Below are positions 46,565 through 54,993 of a stretch of 64,000 nt of DNA, in pieces (position 1 is the first letter of the stretch; the number at the start of each line of letters is the position of its first letter). The notes under the pieces are model-generated. The model had not been told where the DNA came from, did no database searches, and saw only the letters and a program-made list of their open reading frames with translations. Origin of the DNA: Bremerella cremea (lineage in GTDB: Bacteria; Planctomycetota; Planctomycetia; Pirellulales; Pirellulaceae); assembly GCF_003335505.1 (NCBI RefSeq), contig NZ_QPEX01000037.1:60854-124853 (forward strand). Reading direction: 5' to 3'. A program made the translations under genes and the position numbers.

Positions 46565-47704
46565 TTAGGAGACGTACGGTTCGCGACGTGGGTTGGTCAG
46601 CATGAAATCAGCAAATGGCCTCATGGCCTTGAGCAACGGCAGTATCCCGTGCTTTTTCTCGTATTGGCGTTCTTGCTCGAACAGCGAAATGAGAAGGCAA
46701 AACAGAACGTTCAGATTCTCGTCGATGACTACTGGTCCAAACCGGTAGAAATCGGTAAGCAACAGCAGCGAGTTCTGCTGCGTGCCTTCCCCCAACGGCG
46801 AAGGCGGATTGCCATTGGGCAGGATCATTAACGGCTCAGGCATCGAAATCGACGAATCGAGAATCCCTTCTGCCAATTGACGCATTCGTTCCAGAGGCCA
46901 ACGGTACTGAGGCGTCTGAAAGAAAGAATCATGGATATCCCAGGAGAACGGCAGATGCACCATCAGTTCGCGCTGTATCGGAGACACTTGCTCTACCCGC
47001 GTGGCCAGCGAAAGCCCCCTGGTAAAGATCGTATTAACCAATAATTTGTTGCTTGGTTCGACATGCCAGAATTCAACGACTTTGTCCTCTCGGAGGATTG
47101 CGTAATCATCCAGGGGGCGAGTTCTCTTCGTTTCCAGAAATCCCAATATCCGCTCGGAAAGCTGTTCCCGTCGGTGCAAGTCGATAACTAACAACTCCGG
47201 CACAATGGGTAGCTTGGCACCTTGGGAACGTAGGTACTGGGCGATCTCGTCATCATCCAACTGCACCGCATAAGAAAGGGCATTTCGTCGATACCCGACA
47301 CTAAGATAGTAGGTCTTATGTAGGTCGACGCCTGCCTCGACGAGCAACCTAACACACTCTAGGCTGCTTGCCGCCACCGCGAGAAGTAGCGGATTGGCAT
47401 CCACCGTATCGAGCTCGGAGAGTGCTTTCTTTTCCAGCAAGAATCGCACGACATCCACATGCCCTCGTGCGGCGGCCGCGCTCAACGCATTTTCTCGCAG
47501 GCCGTCAGCCCGCCGTTGATTCTTGTCGAGTCCATTTTCAAAAAAGAACTGAACCAGATCAAGCTTTCCTGCTTCAGCGGCCTGATATAGCCAAGGTTCC
47601 AATTCCAAGATCCACGAGTTTTCCGAAGCAATCCCCTCCACCCCGACGAGATCCCCCTGGGAGATCAAATGTTTTAGCTGTTGTTCAAGTTCGTTGGGGA
47701 GCAT
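46565..47704 (-). CDS. ankyrin-repeat plus SUFU-like immunity protein
   Basis: 379 residues from the ATG at 47704 with AAAGAGG upstream. The N-terminal half has about four ankyrin repeats (ENALSAAAARGHVDVVRFLLEKKAL, NPLLLAVAASSLECVRLLVEAGVD, RNALSYAVQLDDDEIAQYLRSQGAK). The C-terminal half is SUFU-like (PIQRELMVHLPFSWDIHD, WPLERMRQLAEGI, LLTDFYRFGPVVI). Both are known immunity folds in polymorphic toxin systems. It probably neutralises a toxin now lost from this place. Longest intact gene of the array. Confidence 0.7.
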   Translation of the reverse strand: MLPNELEQQLKHLISQGDLVGVEGIASENSWILELEPWLYQAAEAGKLDLVQFFFENGLDKNQRRADGLRENALSAAAARGHVDVVRFLLEKKALSELDTVDANPLLLAVAASSLECVRLLVEAGVDLHKTYYLSVGYRRNALSYAVQLDDDEIAQYLRSQGAKLPIVPELLVIDLHRREQLSERILGFLETKRTRPLDDYAILREDKVVEFWHVEPSNKLLVNTIFTRGLSLATRVEQVSPIQRELMVHLPFSWDIHDSFFQTPQYRWPLERMRQLAEGILDSSISMPEPLMILPNGNPPSPLGEGTQQNSLLLLTDFYRFGPVVIDENLNVLFCLLISLFEQERQYEKKHGILPLLKAMRPFADFMLTNPRREPYVS

Positions 47705-48163
47705 TATTGCCTCTTTAACGTGGCTATTTTGGGAAATACCTGGACAGGGATAATGTCCGTTGGCAAACCTAATTCTAACAGAATGACAGCCCTGATCAGC
47801 GGGCGACGGTATTACCTTGATCCGCACTACCTGCGAATATGAATCGACAAATCCCCCAACTCTTATTCCACGCATCAAATGATGGCATTTGTAACCCTGT
47901 GCGGCGAGTACAAGGTTATTGATGTCTGCGCGGGTAATCCAACATGGCAACGAACCGATTTGCCACGAATCCTGGGCTTCCGTTGGTCGTCCCTATTGGA
48001 TTGGTGGCGCAGAGCTCAATAATCTGCCTTTGTTGTATGGCGACGTAAAATGGCTGCCAGCAGAGCACAAGACAATTCATGCATGCAATTCCCTACCACC
48101 AACCGCCTGGCGAGCTATGTCCAGCGCGACGACATAAGCAATACGTAACACCGCACGGTCCAG
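47705..48163. other. gene-free stretch with unresolved frames
   Basis: About 460 bases. Open frames on both strands overlap and none has a start site, known domain or convincing codon use. The minus-strand frame into the Ank-SUFU gene is open but lacks a ribosome site. This is probably decayed toxin or linker sequence. Confidence 0.35.
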
Positions 48164-48604
48164 TCAGGGAGTGGACTTCCAGAGAATTGGAAAACTGCTA
48201 ATGCTCTTTCCTTGCAAGAGGTCGACAAGCTGTCTGCAACGGCGTGTGACGAGACCGGTTCCGTATCTTTCACCGAGAACAAATCGCTCACCTTCTGTGA
48301 AGATCTTGATGATTGGTATTTTGTCGAACTCATCTCCCGTTTCGGATACCGTAAAAATTGGTCGCTGAACGCGTCTGACTTGGCCGTCACTCACTTCCCA
48401 CCACTGTTTAACAAAGGATCCGATTCTGCCTGTGTGAGTATCGCCATCCTCACAAATAACGATATAGCCAATTTCAGATGTGCAGTCGACGTCTTGCGGC
48501 AAGAGATCAAACGTTTCACAAAGATACGGAATCGATACACGAGTAAGGAAGTCCGTAAGATTATCGACAATCGATGATCCGGTTGAATTCAATACGTGCT
48601 TCAT
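48164..48604 (-). CDS. candidate immunity protein, unknown family
   Basis: 146 residues. Alpha/beta protein with SEIGYIVICEDGDTHTGRIGSFVKQWWEVSDGQVRR in the middle. No known domain recognised. It has the size and location of the other single-gene immunity proteins in this array, and no toxin tip now stands before it, so it is an orphan. Confidence 0.45.
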   Translation of the reverse strand: MKHVLNSTGSSIVDNLTDFLTRVSIPYLCETFDLLPQDVDCTSEIGYIVICEDGDTHTGRIGSFVKQWWEVSDGQVRRVQRPIFTVSETGDEFDKIPIIKIFTEGERFVLGERYGTGLVTRRCRQLVDLLQGKSISSFPILWKSTP

Positions 48605-48723
48605 ATAACCACTCCACCTACCATGTTCATAAATACTTTATACTCGTCAATAGTTAACCCCCCTGCCCCGAATGGCACGGGCTTAAGCCGAGGGGTACGG
48701 GATGTAGCTTGGGGGCGTGTGTG

Positions 48724-49484
48724 CTATCGCAACTGGTTGCGATAGCGGTCTTCGCCAAGCATTTTTTGAGCCATTGATTGGAAAACGACGGCGAGGCTTC
48801 GCTGAAATGGAGGTGACTTACTATTTCCAACTTAGGAGGCCCCGCCGTGTCTGATCAGTCTAATGCTTCCGCCGCCGAAGTTCAAAGCAAGTTGCAGCAT
48901 CTGAATTCTTTGCTCCTAGACTTGCTGTTGCCGGCTGAGAAAGTTGCCGCGATCTGCCGTGAGATTGACTTCGCGTTTCGTGATCGTGTCTACACTCCAA
49001 TGGTGACCGTTTGGATGTTCATCACGCAGGTACTCTCGGCCGATCACAGTTGCCAACAGGCAGTCGCCCGGCTCAATGGTTGGCGAGCGGCACAAGGCCT
49101 GTCGCGCTGCAGTAGTGAAACGACTTCGTACTGCAAGGCACGCAAGCGATTGCCGGAAGCTCTGTTCGAAAGGTTGCTTGCTTGGATCGCCCTGCAATGC
49201 AACGAGGCGACCGTTGATAAGTGGCTCTTTCATGGTCGCGAAGTCGACCTTGTCGATGGCACGCGTCGTACAAGTCTTTTCACTGGCGACCGGCGCGGAA
49301 AGACGATCGATGCAGTGGGACAACCTGCTAACAACCATTCACGAACTGAAAGTCGGCAACAGCCCAAACCGCAACGAACCCCGCCAGATCTAACGCCGCC
49401 CGAAACCATACAAGCTCCTGCAGTCAGCCCGAAAGTCGATCAATACCCGGGAGGTTATAATGAGTTCGAGGTTAAGCTCGTGAC
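48724..49484 (+). pseudogene. IS4-type transposase remnant with internal deletion
   Basis: The gene starts at 48847 and gives about 140 residues of an IS4-type transposase (VYTPMVTVWMFITQVLSADHSCQQAVARLNGWRA...ETTSYCKARKRLPEALFERLL...VDLVDGTRRTSL). It then jumps to the C-terminal part (WDNLLTTIHELKVGNSPNRNEPR, then RRPKPYKLL after a TAA codon). The catalytic core is missing. A perfect 10-bp inverted repeat, CTATCGCAAC TG GTTGCGATAG (48724-48745), lies at the left end. The frame continuing to 49761 is not native. Confidence 0.7.
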
Positions 49485-49523
49485 ATTCGAGCCTGGCACC
49501 TTTTCTTCCCTGCGGCTGAACCA

Positions 49524-49757
49524 CTACGTCTCATCTAATAGGAAACGATTTGGACGATCATCGGACGGATTACCGATAGGGTCGGGATACTTGTTGATCC
49601 AATCTTCCCACTTCGAGAAATCTTCGCCAAAGTCCTTACCGGTCAAGCGTTTTAGTGAGGCGTATGCTTGGGCTTTGGGCCGATGCTCTCGCCTACCCTT
49701 TGGGATTTCTTGCTTAAAATTCGCCAGCAACAATTCCAATGGTCCCATTCGGCTCAT
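49524..49757 (-). CDS. small candidate immunity protein for zincin toxin
   Basis: 77 residues. Its ATG directly follows the stop codon of the zincin-type toxin frame. Contains KAQAYASLKRLTGKDFGEDFSKWEDWINKYPDP, a motif similar to the ends of HEAT-like planctomycete proteins (LTG.DFG). Position makes it the likely immunity partner of the toxin at 49758-50781. Confidence 0.5.
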   Translation of the reverse strand: MSRMGPLELLLANFKQEIPKGRREHRPKAQAYASLKRLTGKDFGEDFSKWEDWINKYPDPIGNPSDDRPNRFLLDET

Positions 49758-50781
49758 TTAGCTGCCTCCATTCCGGAAAATCTCGGTCCAGCGTCTGATG
49801 TAGTCATTGGACTCCGTTAGTTGTGAAGCTGGAAGACCGTTGAGATATCTTTTAATTCTTCGTGCGGCCAACCATTCAGTGCCAACCTCGTCAAGGGCAT
49901 ACAGTTCATCGGTAGTATTAAAGAAGTCGTCATAGGCCTGTGCAAAATTACCACCTCTTGCACGTAACACATTGTTGTAACGCTGAGCGTGGACGATTTC
50001 GTGGGCAGCTTCGACGAACCGATGCGCTCGACTACGACTGAAGCTCCCTCGCTAATTGCGAGAATTCTTCGTCCTGTATCAGGATCTACATCAAAAAAGG
50101 AAGGGCCTCTCGTTGAAACGACTTCATCTACGAGATCGGCTAACCTAACACCAGATACAGAAGCTGCTTCATCAACTAGCTTTGATAGAGTGCCGCCCCC
50201 TCGGTGGCTTCGTCTATCTTTGAGAGCAAATGATTCCGTGCTGCCTGGGCCGCGATGATCGGGTTGTCGGTATCCGCGAAATACTTCAGGAACACCTCCA
50301 TCGCTTCGTCGCAGGGACCGCCCATGTTGTGGACCCAAACGCCGGCTGATCCGACGAAGTAGGTGTGTTCTTCTTCGACGGGGAAGTTGAAGGTGGTGAA
50401 GAAGGCACCTTCTTCTGCAACGGTTTCGCGGCTTTCCTCGATTGTGCCTTCTTGGCCGTTGACCAGGCTGAAGTGCTAGCCAACCTTCAATTCTTCGGCG
50501 GGGACAAAGCCAGCTTGTTCGCGGACGAAGGAGGGATGCGTGGCGGTGCCGGTCAGTTCTTCGACCGTGTCCCCGATGCGGTAACGGTCCGTTAGCAAAT
50601 GCTGGGGATGGGTGACGAAGAGCTCGGTGACGCGTCTGAGAGAGTTGTCACAGGTGGGGTCATGTTCCGAGCGGGAGACAACCACGTCGCCGACGCGGAT
50701 GTCATCGATACTCTTCAAGCCGTCGGCCGCGTGTACCTTCGTGCCGGCGACGAAGCACAATTGGTACTTGGTCATCTTCAC
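49758..50781 (-). pseudogene. HINT pretoxin plus zincin-type toxin tip, broken
   Basis: The HINT domain runs from CFVAGTKVHAADGLKSIDDIRVGDVVVSRS to the terminal VHN (near 50330), but a TAG at 50476-50478 interrupts it (EELKVG-stop-HFSLVNGQ, where Gln is expected). After it comes EVFLKYFADTDNPIIAAQAARNHLL, a frameshift, DFLVDE-like sequence (GVRLADLVDEVVSTRGPSFFDVDPDTG), a second frameshift, and AAHEIVHAQRYN with the zinc-peptidase HExxH (49989-50003). The end is GTEWLAARRIKRYLN. Three lesions make it a pseudogene. The toxin class is a metallopeptidase-like tip. Confidence 0.7.
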
Positions 50782-50844
50782 GATGACGTCTTGGAATCTG
50801 TTGAGTTGCCGAACCCGTGGAGAGTCATGCTCAAGTTGGAGGTG

Positions 50845-50999
50845 AACAAGAGCTTGAGCAAAAAGCCCAACAAGCCACGGCCATCAGGCGTGCCGCCCCA
50901 TGAAAAGAACGCAGCAAGCCGTGGAAGCCTGCTCAACCGGCCAAGCTGCAACCCTTCAAAGCGGCTCAGCCTGCGAAGATCACGATGCAGAAGCCGAAG
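50845..50999. repeat. toxin-linker repeat, copy 1
   Basis: About 155 bases, close to 52117-52273 and 54555-54702. It carries, on the minus strand, the segment before the toxin linker frame (GLFAQALV) with a conserved TGA in that frame in all three copies. This copy leads into the HINT gene at 50781. Confidence 0.7.
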
Positions 51000-51030
51000 G
51001 CGTAGCTGTCGCAAAAAAACCTGCGGAGAA

Positions 51031-51468
51031 TCAGGCAATTCCATGTGCTTTCTTCCATTCACCCAGCAAACCGACTTTGATCAAGTCATCTGGTTCGCCG
51101 CTCTTGATCCGTCCGACATACGTTTGGTCAAGAGTAAAGCTAATCTCCAGATCGGTTCTCTGTGAGAACAGAGTCAGTGCATCAACAATTTCAGTCACTT
51201 CTTCAAGATGCTGGCGATCAACGTCCTTGGGAAGATCGGCTCCAAATGGTGGAATTGCAGTGTAAAGGTCCAAAGTGCCGCCAATCATTCGCACTTCGCC
51301 ATCATTTTCGTCTGCCAGTGTCGGTGGCCCGATCACCCACGTCCGACTTTCGGACAGCCTAGTGATCACGGTTCGCATTTGATTCAACACGTCATCGCCC
51401 AAGTGCCGTCCGCTCACATAAAAGCAAAACGTCGATCTTGGGTGGCTTGTTTTCACGCTTTGTGCCAT
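51031..51468 (-). CDS. candidate immunity protein for HNH-like toxin
   Basis: 145 residues, starting 3 bases after the stop of the HNH-like toxin tip. Mixed alpha/beta with STFCFYVSGRHLGDDVLNQMRTVITRLSESRTWVIGPP and EVTEIVDALTLFSQRTDLEISFTLDQTYVGRIKSG. No family recognised. Adjacent placement and single-gene character make it the likely immunity partner. Confidence 0.55.
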   Translation of the reverse strand: MAQSVKTSHPRSTFCFYVSGRHLGDDVLNQMRTVITRLSESRTWVIGPPTLADENDGEVRMIGGTLDLYTAIPPFGADLPKDVDRQHLEEVTEIVDALTLFSQRTDLEISFTLDQTYVGRIKSGEPDDLIKVGLLGEWKKAHGIA

Positions 51469-51471
51469 ATC

Positions 51472-52092
51472 CTAACCAGACCTCCCCGGTCCTCCCGGAT
51501 TGTATCGAAAGCCACCCGGCATGTGAGCATCAAGATGTCGAGATGCAGGCAGCGGAACTGTAAGTGGAGTTCCCTGAATATGGTGCATCGGGATTGATTC
51601 GCCTCGCAGGGCTTCGTCACCGGGGAACCATCTGATCCAATTGTCATCGACTTCCGGCACTAGCCCGTCAGCAATCCGCTGGCGGTTTCTAGTGCTGAGA
51701 ATATCGCCAACACCAGTCTGATCCCAAACATCTCGTAGGTTCCGCCAATCTCGTGGATTGTTTCTTACAACGCCGAGACGAGTAGTATTGGACGAAGCTG
51801 ATGGAGCCGGCCCAACTCGCAAATTACCAGCGTCATCAAGATGTAATTGCGGAAGGTCACCAGCCCGACCCGGATTACGAGCAACCGTTGTTTGCCCACC
51901 AGAGGTTCGGTAGTGATAACCCTCCGGTAAGTCGGGCAGACTTCTGTTTGGGGCAACAACATCAACACGGTTGAATAGTCCCACTGTAGCAATGGAAAGG
52001 GCATCGTTAAAGGCCGTCCATCCTGGATTTGTTAAGTATCTGGAGAAGGTATCTGGATCTGCACCGGTGCTGTCGAGAGCCGTATCTACCAA
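51472..52092 (-). CDS. HNH-like nuclease toxin tip, 5' truncated
   Basis: About 206 residues with no proper start; a TTG is the first codon in this frame after the linker. The linker LDSTGADPDTFSRYLTNPGWTAFNDALSIATVGLFNRVDVVAPNRSL is shared with the other tips. The tip ends GESIPMHHIQGTPLTVPLPASRHLDAHMPGGFRYNPGG, where HHIQ and the following H/N residues match the HNH/endonuclease VII-type toxin fold. It degrades DNA or RNA by analogy. Without an upstream secretion domain it is probably a displaced tip. Confidence 0.6.
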   Translation of the reverse strand: MVDTALDSTGADPDTFSRYLTNPGWTAFNDALSIATVGLFNRVDVVAPNRSLPDLPEGYHYRTSGGQTTVARNPGRAGDLPQLHLDDAGNLRVGPAPSASSNTTRLGVVRNNPRDWRNLRDVWDQTGVGDILSTRNRQRIADGLVPEVDDNWIRWFPGDEALRGESIPMHHIQGTPLTVPLPASRHLDAHMPGGFRYNPGGPGRSG

Positions 52093-52116
52093 TAGGTTGT
52101 CTACGATTCGGTAGCC

Positions 52117-52273
52117 AACAAGAGCTTCAGCAAAAAGCCCAACAAGCCACGGCCATCAGGCGTGCCGCCCCATGAAAAGAACACAGCAAGCCGTGGAGGC
52201 CTGCTCAACCAGCCAAGCTGCAACCCTTCAAACCGGCCCAACCTGCGAAGATCGTGATGCAGAAACCGAAGGC
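52117..52273. repeat. toxin-linker repeat, copy 2
   Basis: About 157 bases, very similar to copies 1 and 3. Followed on the minus strand by GYRIVDNLLVDTALDSTGADPD, which also follows copy 3. Copies 2 and 3 share over 200 bases in a row once this adjacent segment is included. Confidence 0.7.
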
Positions 52274-52416
52274 ATCAGACTACGGTGTAAATCGATTCTG
52301 AATTTGCAAGACACTCACATCACGATAGAGCTTTGCCCGACCATATAAACCGGCATAGTAGTGCGATTCAGGGATCCTGAGATTCTGTGGAGACATGATC
52401 GTTTCACCATCCAACA

Positions 52417-53697
52417 CACGGCAAGCGCACACTAAATCCTTTTCAACCCAACCACTTGCGCCAGGTAGTCCACGTTCCAGCCGGCCATTCGACGGCGCAT
52501 GGCGATGCTTTCCTTGCTCGGTTGCTGTTTGATGAGGGTGATGGCGAAGCGTTTTAGCCACGCCAAATTGTCCGTCGCCAGGCGATTTCGCACGCAGCTG
52601 TCGTCTTCGCGGAAGGTCATGTCGAGGCACCAGTGCAAGGTGTTTTCCATGCCCCAATGCCCGCGAACGGCTGCGGCGAATTGCTTCACGTTTGGTTTTA
52701 GTGAGCTTATATAATATCGTACATCGCTCGTATGGTGACCGTTTTTTTCGCTCATCCGAATCGCCACGCCGATCGTTTGCAGGCCCTTCCACTTCGTCTT
52801 GCCTGGCAGGTCTTTGGGCAGGCTCAGCTGATAATAGACGAGCGTTTCGGTACGCCCGTGTCCCTTTAAATTCTCCTCGAACTTGCGCGCCGTGACGTCG
52901 GCGAAATCGTTTTCCATGTGCTGCACGATATAGTCGCGAACATACGCGTGCAGCGTGCCTTGGTTCCCTTTCAGGGCCAGCACGTAGTCTCCGCCGCCGT
53001 CCATAATCGACGCGGCAACCTCCTTCTGGCAGCCTGCCGCGTCGATCGTGACGATCGACTTTTGTACGTTGATTTGCTCTAAAGGCTCGGGAATTGCCGT
53101 GATTTCGTTCGACTTCTCTTCGGTCGCCAACTGTCCCAGGCTGATCCCGCCCCGTACCGCCCAGGCACTCACCAAGTGCATCGCCCCGAGTCCTTTCTTG
53201 GAATCATGCGAACGCCGCACCGTTTTGCCGTCGATGGCGATGATCTCAGGACGATCTTCTTCGGCGGACGCATCTTCTCGCAAACTCTCAATCCACTTCT
53301 GAAAACATTGTTGGAAATAATTTGGTTTTAACGTCGCCAGCAACCGGCCGATCGTGTCGTGCGATGGAACACCGCCAGGCCAGGCCAGGTACCGCTTGAG
53401 CCATCCCACGTTCGACGCCGCCCAAATGCCAATCGATCGCGGCCCGTCCGCCCCGGCAATGACCGCCATGATGCAGATGACAATCAAGTCCCCCAGCAAA
53501 TGCTTGCGATTGATCGAACTACGCGGGTCTTCGAGATCAGCAAAGTAATCGAGAATCGAAACCACATCATCCGACCCAAGCTCCATCTTCATCGCGCGTT
53601 TCCCGATCCAGGTTCCATGACAAAAGGAAAACGCCTATCATGCCAAAAAGAGAACTGCCGCGCTAGCCTAGTTTGCCCAAAGTGCGCGCCGGCCGTG
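52417..53697 (-). mobile_element. complete ISAs1-family insertion sequence
   Basis: 1281 bases between two copies of the 10-base target CCATCCAACA (52407-52416 and 53698-53707). Inner ends are inverted repeats matching at 14 of 17 positions: CACGGCAAGCGCACACT on the left and, read inward, CACGGCCGGCGCGCACT on the right. It encodes one transposase. Insertion is recent, because removing the element and one target copy restores an intact reading frame of the gene it interrupts. Confidence 0.9.
52432..53592 (-). CDS. ISAs1-family transposase
   Basis: 386 residues. Starts FADLEDPRSSINRKHLLGDLIVICIMAVIAGADG, the family N-terminus. DDE residues: Asp in AIDGKTVRRS, Asp in IDAAGCQKEV and Glu in LDMTFREDDSCVR. 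HWGMENTLHW is the usual block before it. Full length, so the element may still be mobile. Ends shortly before the left inverted repeat. Confidence 0.9.
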   Translation of the reverse strand: MKMELGSDDVVSILDYFADLEDPRSSINRKHLLGDLIVICIMAVIAGADGPRSIGIWAASNVGWLKRYLAWPGGVPSHDTIGRLLATLKPNYFQQCFQKWIESLREDASAEEDRPEIIAIDGKTVRRSHDSKKGLGAMHLVSAWAVRGGISLGQLATEEKSNEITAIPEPLEQINVQKSIVTIDAAGCQKEVAASIMDGGGDYVLALKGNQGTLHAYVRDYIVQHMENDFADVTARKFEENLKGHGRTETLVYYQLSLPKDLPGKTKWKGLQTIGVAIRMSEKNGHHTSDVRYYISSLKPNVKQFAAAVRGHWGMENTLHWCLDMTFREDDSCVRNRLATDNLAWLKRFAITLIKQQPSKESIAMRRRMAGWNVDYLAQVVGLKRI

Positions 53698-54041
53698 CCA
53701 TCCAACAAGCCGCCAGATGTGACGCTGGCAACAATATCCTCTTGGTGATCTTGATAAAAACTGCCAAGTACCAATCCGCACACTGGTCCAGCAAAACGAA
53801 CCATGAGGTTACCGTTCTCCATCGACATCACTTTGAAATCTGGCGGTTGCATCACCACAGCTTTTAACGTTTCGTGAAACGCCTCCTCGTCAAGCTGTGA
53901 CGCCGAATCTGAAAAGACTGTGGTACCGCAGGAGTAGACCACGAATGCTCTACTCTCATTGGTGTAGGCTTTCATGCGTTCTAGGATTTCGTTGACATCT
54001 TCAACGGTATTCGGTTCCCATGATGGTTTCGGGATGTTCAT
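53589..54041 (-). pseudogene. candidate immunity gene split by the ISAs1 element
   Basis: The present frame is 150 residues, but only the first 115 or so (to SVTSGGLLDG) are native; the rest is read through the right end of the insertion sequence. The missing end lies on the other side (about 52280-52406) and reads ETIMSPQNLRIPESHYYAGLYGRAKLYRDVSVLQIQNRFTP. Joining the two across the 10-base target gives an uninterrupted protein of about 156 residues. It has the size and place of an immunity protein and overlaps the next gene by 4 bases. Confidence 0.75.
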
Positions 54042-54385
54042 TTCTTTGTCTCACATTCTGCGTAATCATCGCAGAGATGGCAAATCTCAACTCCGCTCTG
54101 ATGAAAGCAACAGACCCCTCGCTGTCCTCTGCCCATTTCACGGGCCATGCCTGACATCTGAAAATGTTTGCAGGTTAGACATGCTTTTAGCACTACATCA
54201 TCGTGAAGAACTTGGCGACCAAGCGTGCGAACAAACTTGCCTACATTGGTCGCCAGATCATTGTCACTTTCGATGCAGTATGTCTTGCCCTCAATTTCCC
54301 ATTCCAACGTCTCACCAACTAATCGCCACTGACCAGAATAAGACGTGTCATTGCTGTGGATTGAAAGTGGGTGGGATTCGGTCAT
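54038..54385 (-). CDS. candidate immunity protein with Cys motifs
   Basis: 115 residues. Begins MTESHPLSIHSNDTSYSGQWRLVGETLEWEIEGKTYCIESD, a beta-rich part, then ACLTCKHF, CCFHQSGVEICHLCDDYAEC with CxxC and CxxC pairs that could bind zinc. Its stop overlaps the start of the next gene (ATGA). The start lies within the truncated toxin linker ORF at 54348-54530, so it is the downstream partner of a lost tip. Confidence 0.5.
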   Translation of the reverse strand: MTESHPLSIHSNDTSYSGQWRLVGETLEWEIEGKTYCIESDNDLATNVGKFVRTLGRQVLHDDVVLKACLTCKHFQMSGMAREMGRGQRGVCCFHQSGVEICHLCDDYAECETKK

Positions 54386-54530
54386 CTACGATGTCTTGGC
54401 CTTTTCGGTGGAACAAACTCGCTTGGCCGAATGTAATTCGGTAGTTAAAGGCCGTCCATCCTGGATTTGTTAAGTATCTGGAGAAGGTATCTGGATCTGC
54501 ACCGGTGCTGTCGAGAGCCGTATCTACCAA
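54348..54530 (-). pseudogene. toxin linker with lost tip
   Basis: The linker ALDSTGADPDTFSRYLTNPGWTAFN, identical to that of the 51.5-kb toxin, is followed after a junction by YRITFGQASLFHRKGQDIVDDR and a stop. Only a few dozen residues of a tip remain. It is a truncated toxin gene, preceded by linker repeat copy 3 and followed by its immunity gene. Confidence 0.6.
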
Positions 54531-54554
54531 TAGGTTGTCTACGATTCGGTAGCC

Positions 54555-54702
54555 AACAAGAGCTTGAGCAAAAAGCCCAAGCCGCCGCCATCAGGCGTGC
54601 CGCCCCATGAAAAGAACACAGCAAGCCGTGGAACCCTGCCCAACCGGCCAAGCTGCAACCCTTCAAACCGGCACAGCCTGCGAAGATCACGATGCAGAAG
54701 CC
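54555..54702. repeat. toxin-linker repeat, copy 3
   Basis: About 148 bases, similar to copies 1 and 2 with a few small deletions (AAGCCGCCGCCATC in place of AACAAGCCACGGCCATC). Lies between the immunity gene at 54713-54982 and the truncated toxin linker at 54348-54530, which is the order tip, immunity, repeat, next tip. Confidence 0.7.
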
Positions 54703-54712
54703 AACGGGTCAC

Positions 54713-54982
54713 TCAAGCTGAGTTCTCATCGAATGTTTCAGGCGAGAGAACGGTGTATTCAACTGAATCCTTCCCTTTGCTGATGTAGTATCTGCCGCAA
54801 ACATCGCAAACGACTACACTCGTTGCTGCCGTTTCAAGCAAATCTTCCGCACTCGATGGTGCAGCATCTATTGCATCGAAAACGGATTCCATGTCTCGAT
54901 CCGAGATCAACGAGTATTCGTTTGGACACGGCACTGGCGACAGGTCAATCACGTTCCCGCACTTACAAGCTAGATTTGGCAT
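54713..54982 (-). CDS. candidate immunity protein with zinc-ribbon Cys
   Basis: 89 residues. Two Cys pairs, LACKCGNVIDL at the N-terminus and VVCDVCGRYYISKGKD near residue 60, could form a zinc ribbon. It begins 11 bases after the stop of the PD-(D/E)XK toxin tip, as expected for its immunity partner. No family recognised. Confidence 0.5.
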   Translation of the reverse strand: MPNLACKCGNVIDLSPVPCPNEYSLISDRDMESVFDAIDAAPSSAEDLLETAATSVVVCDVCGRYYISKGKDSVEYTVLSPETFDENSA

Positions 54983-54993
54983 TCTAAATCACC

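Noticed and set aside
46565..47950. Extended start of the Ank-SUFU gene at 47950
   Set aside because: The extra 82 residues look non-native and the inner ATG at 47704 has a good ribosome site.
50778..51062. Reading the linker repeat as a protein tail (GGTPDGRGLLGFLLKLL)
   Set aside because: The frame is open in all three repeats, but it has no start and ends in different ways; I treat the repeat as linker sequence and do not call a gene.
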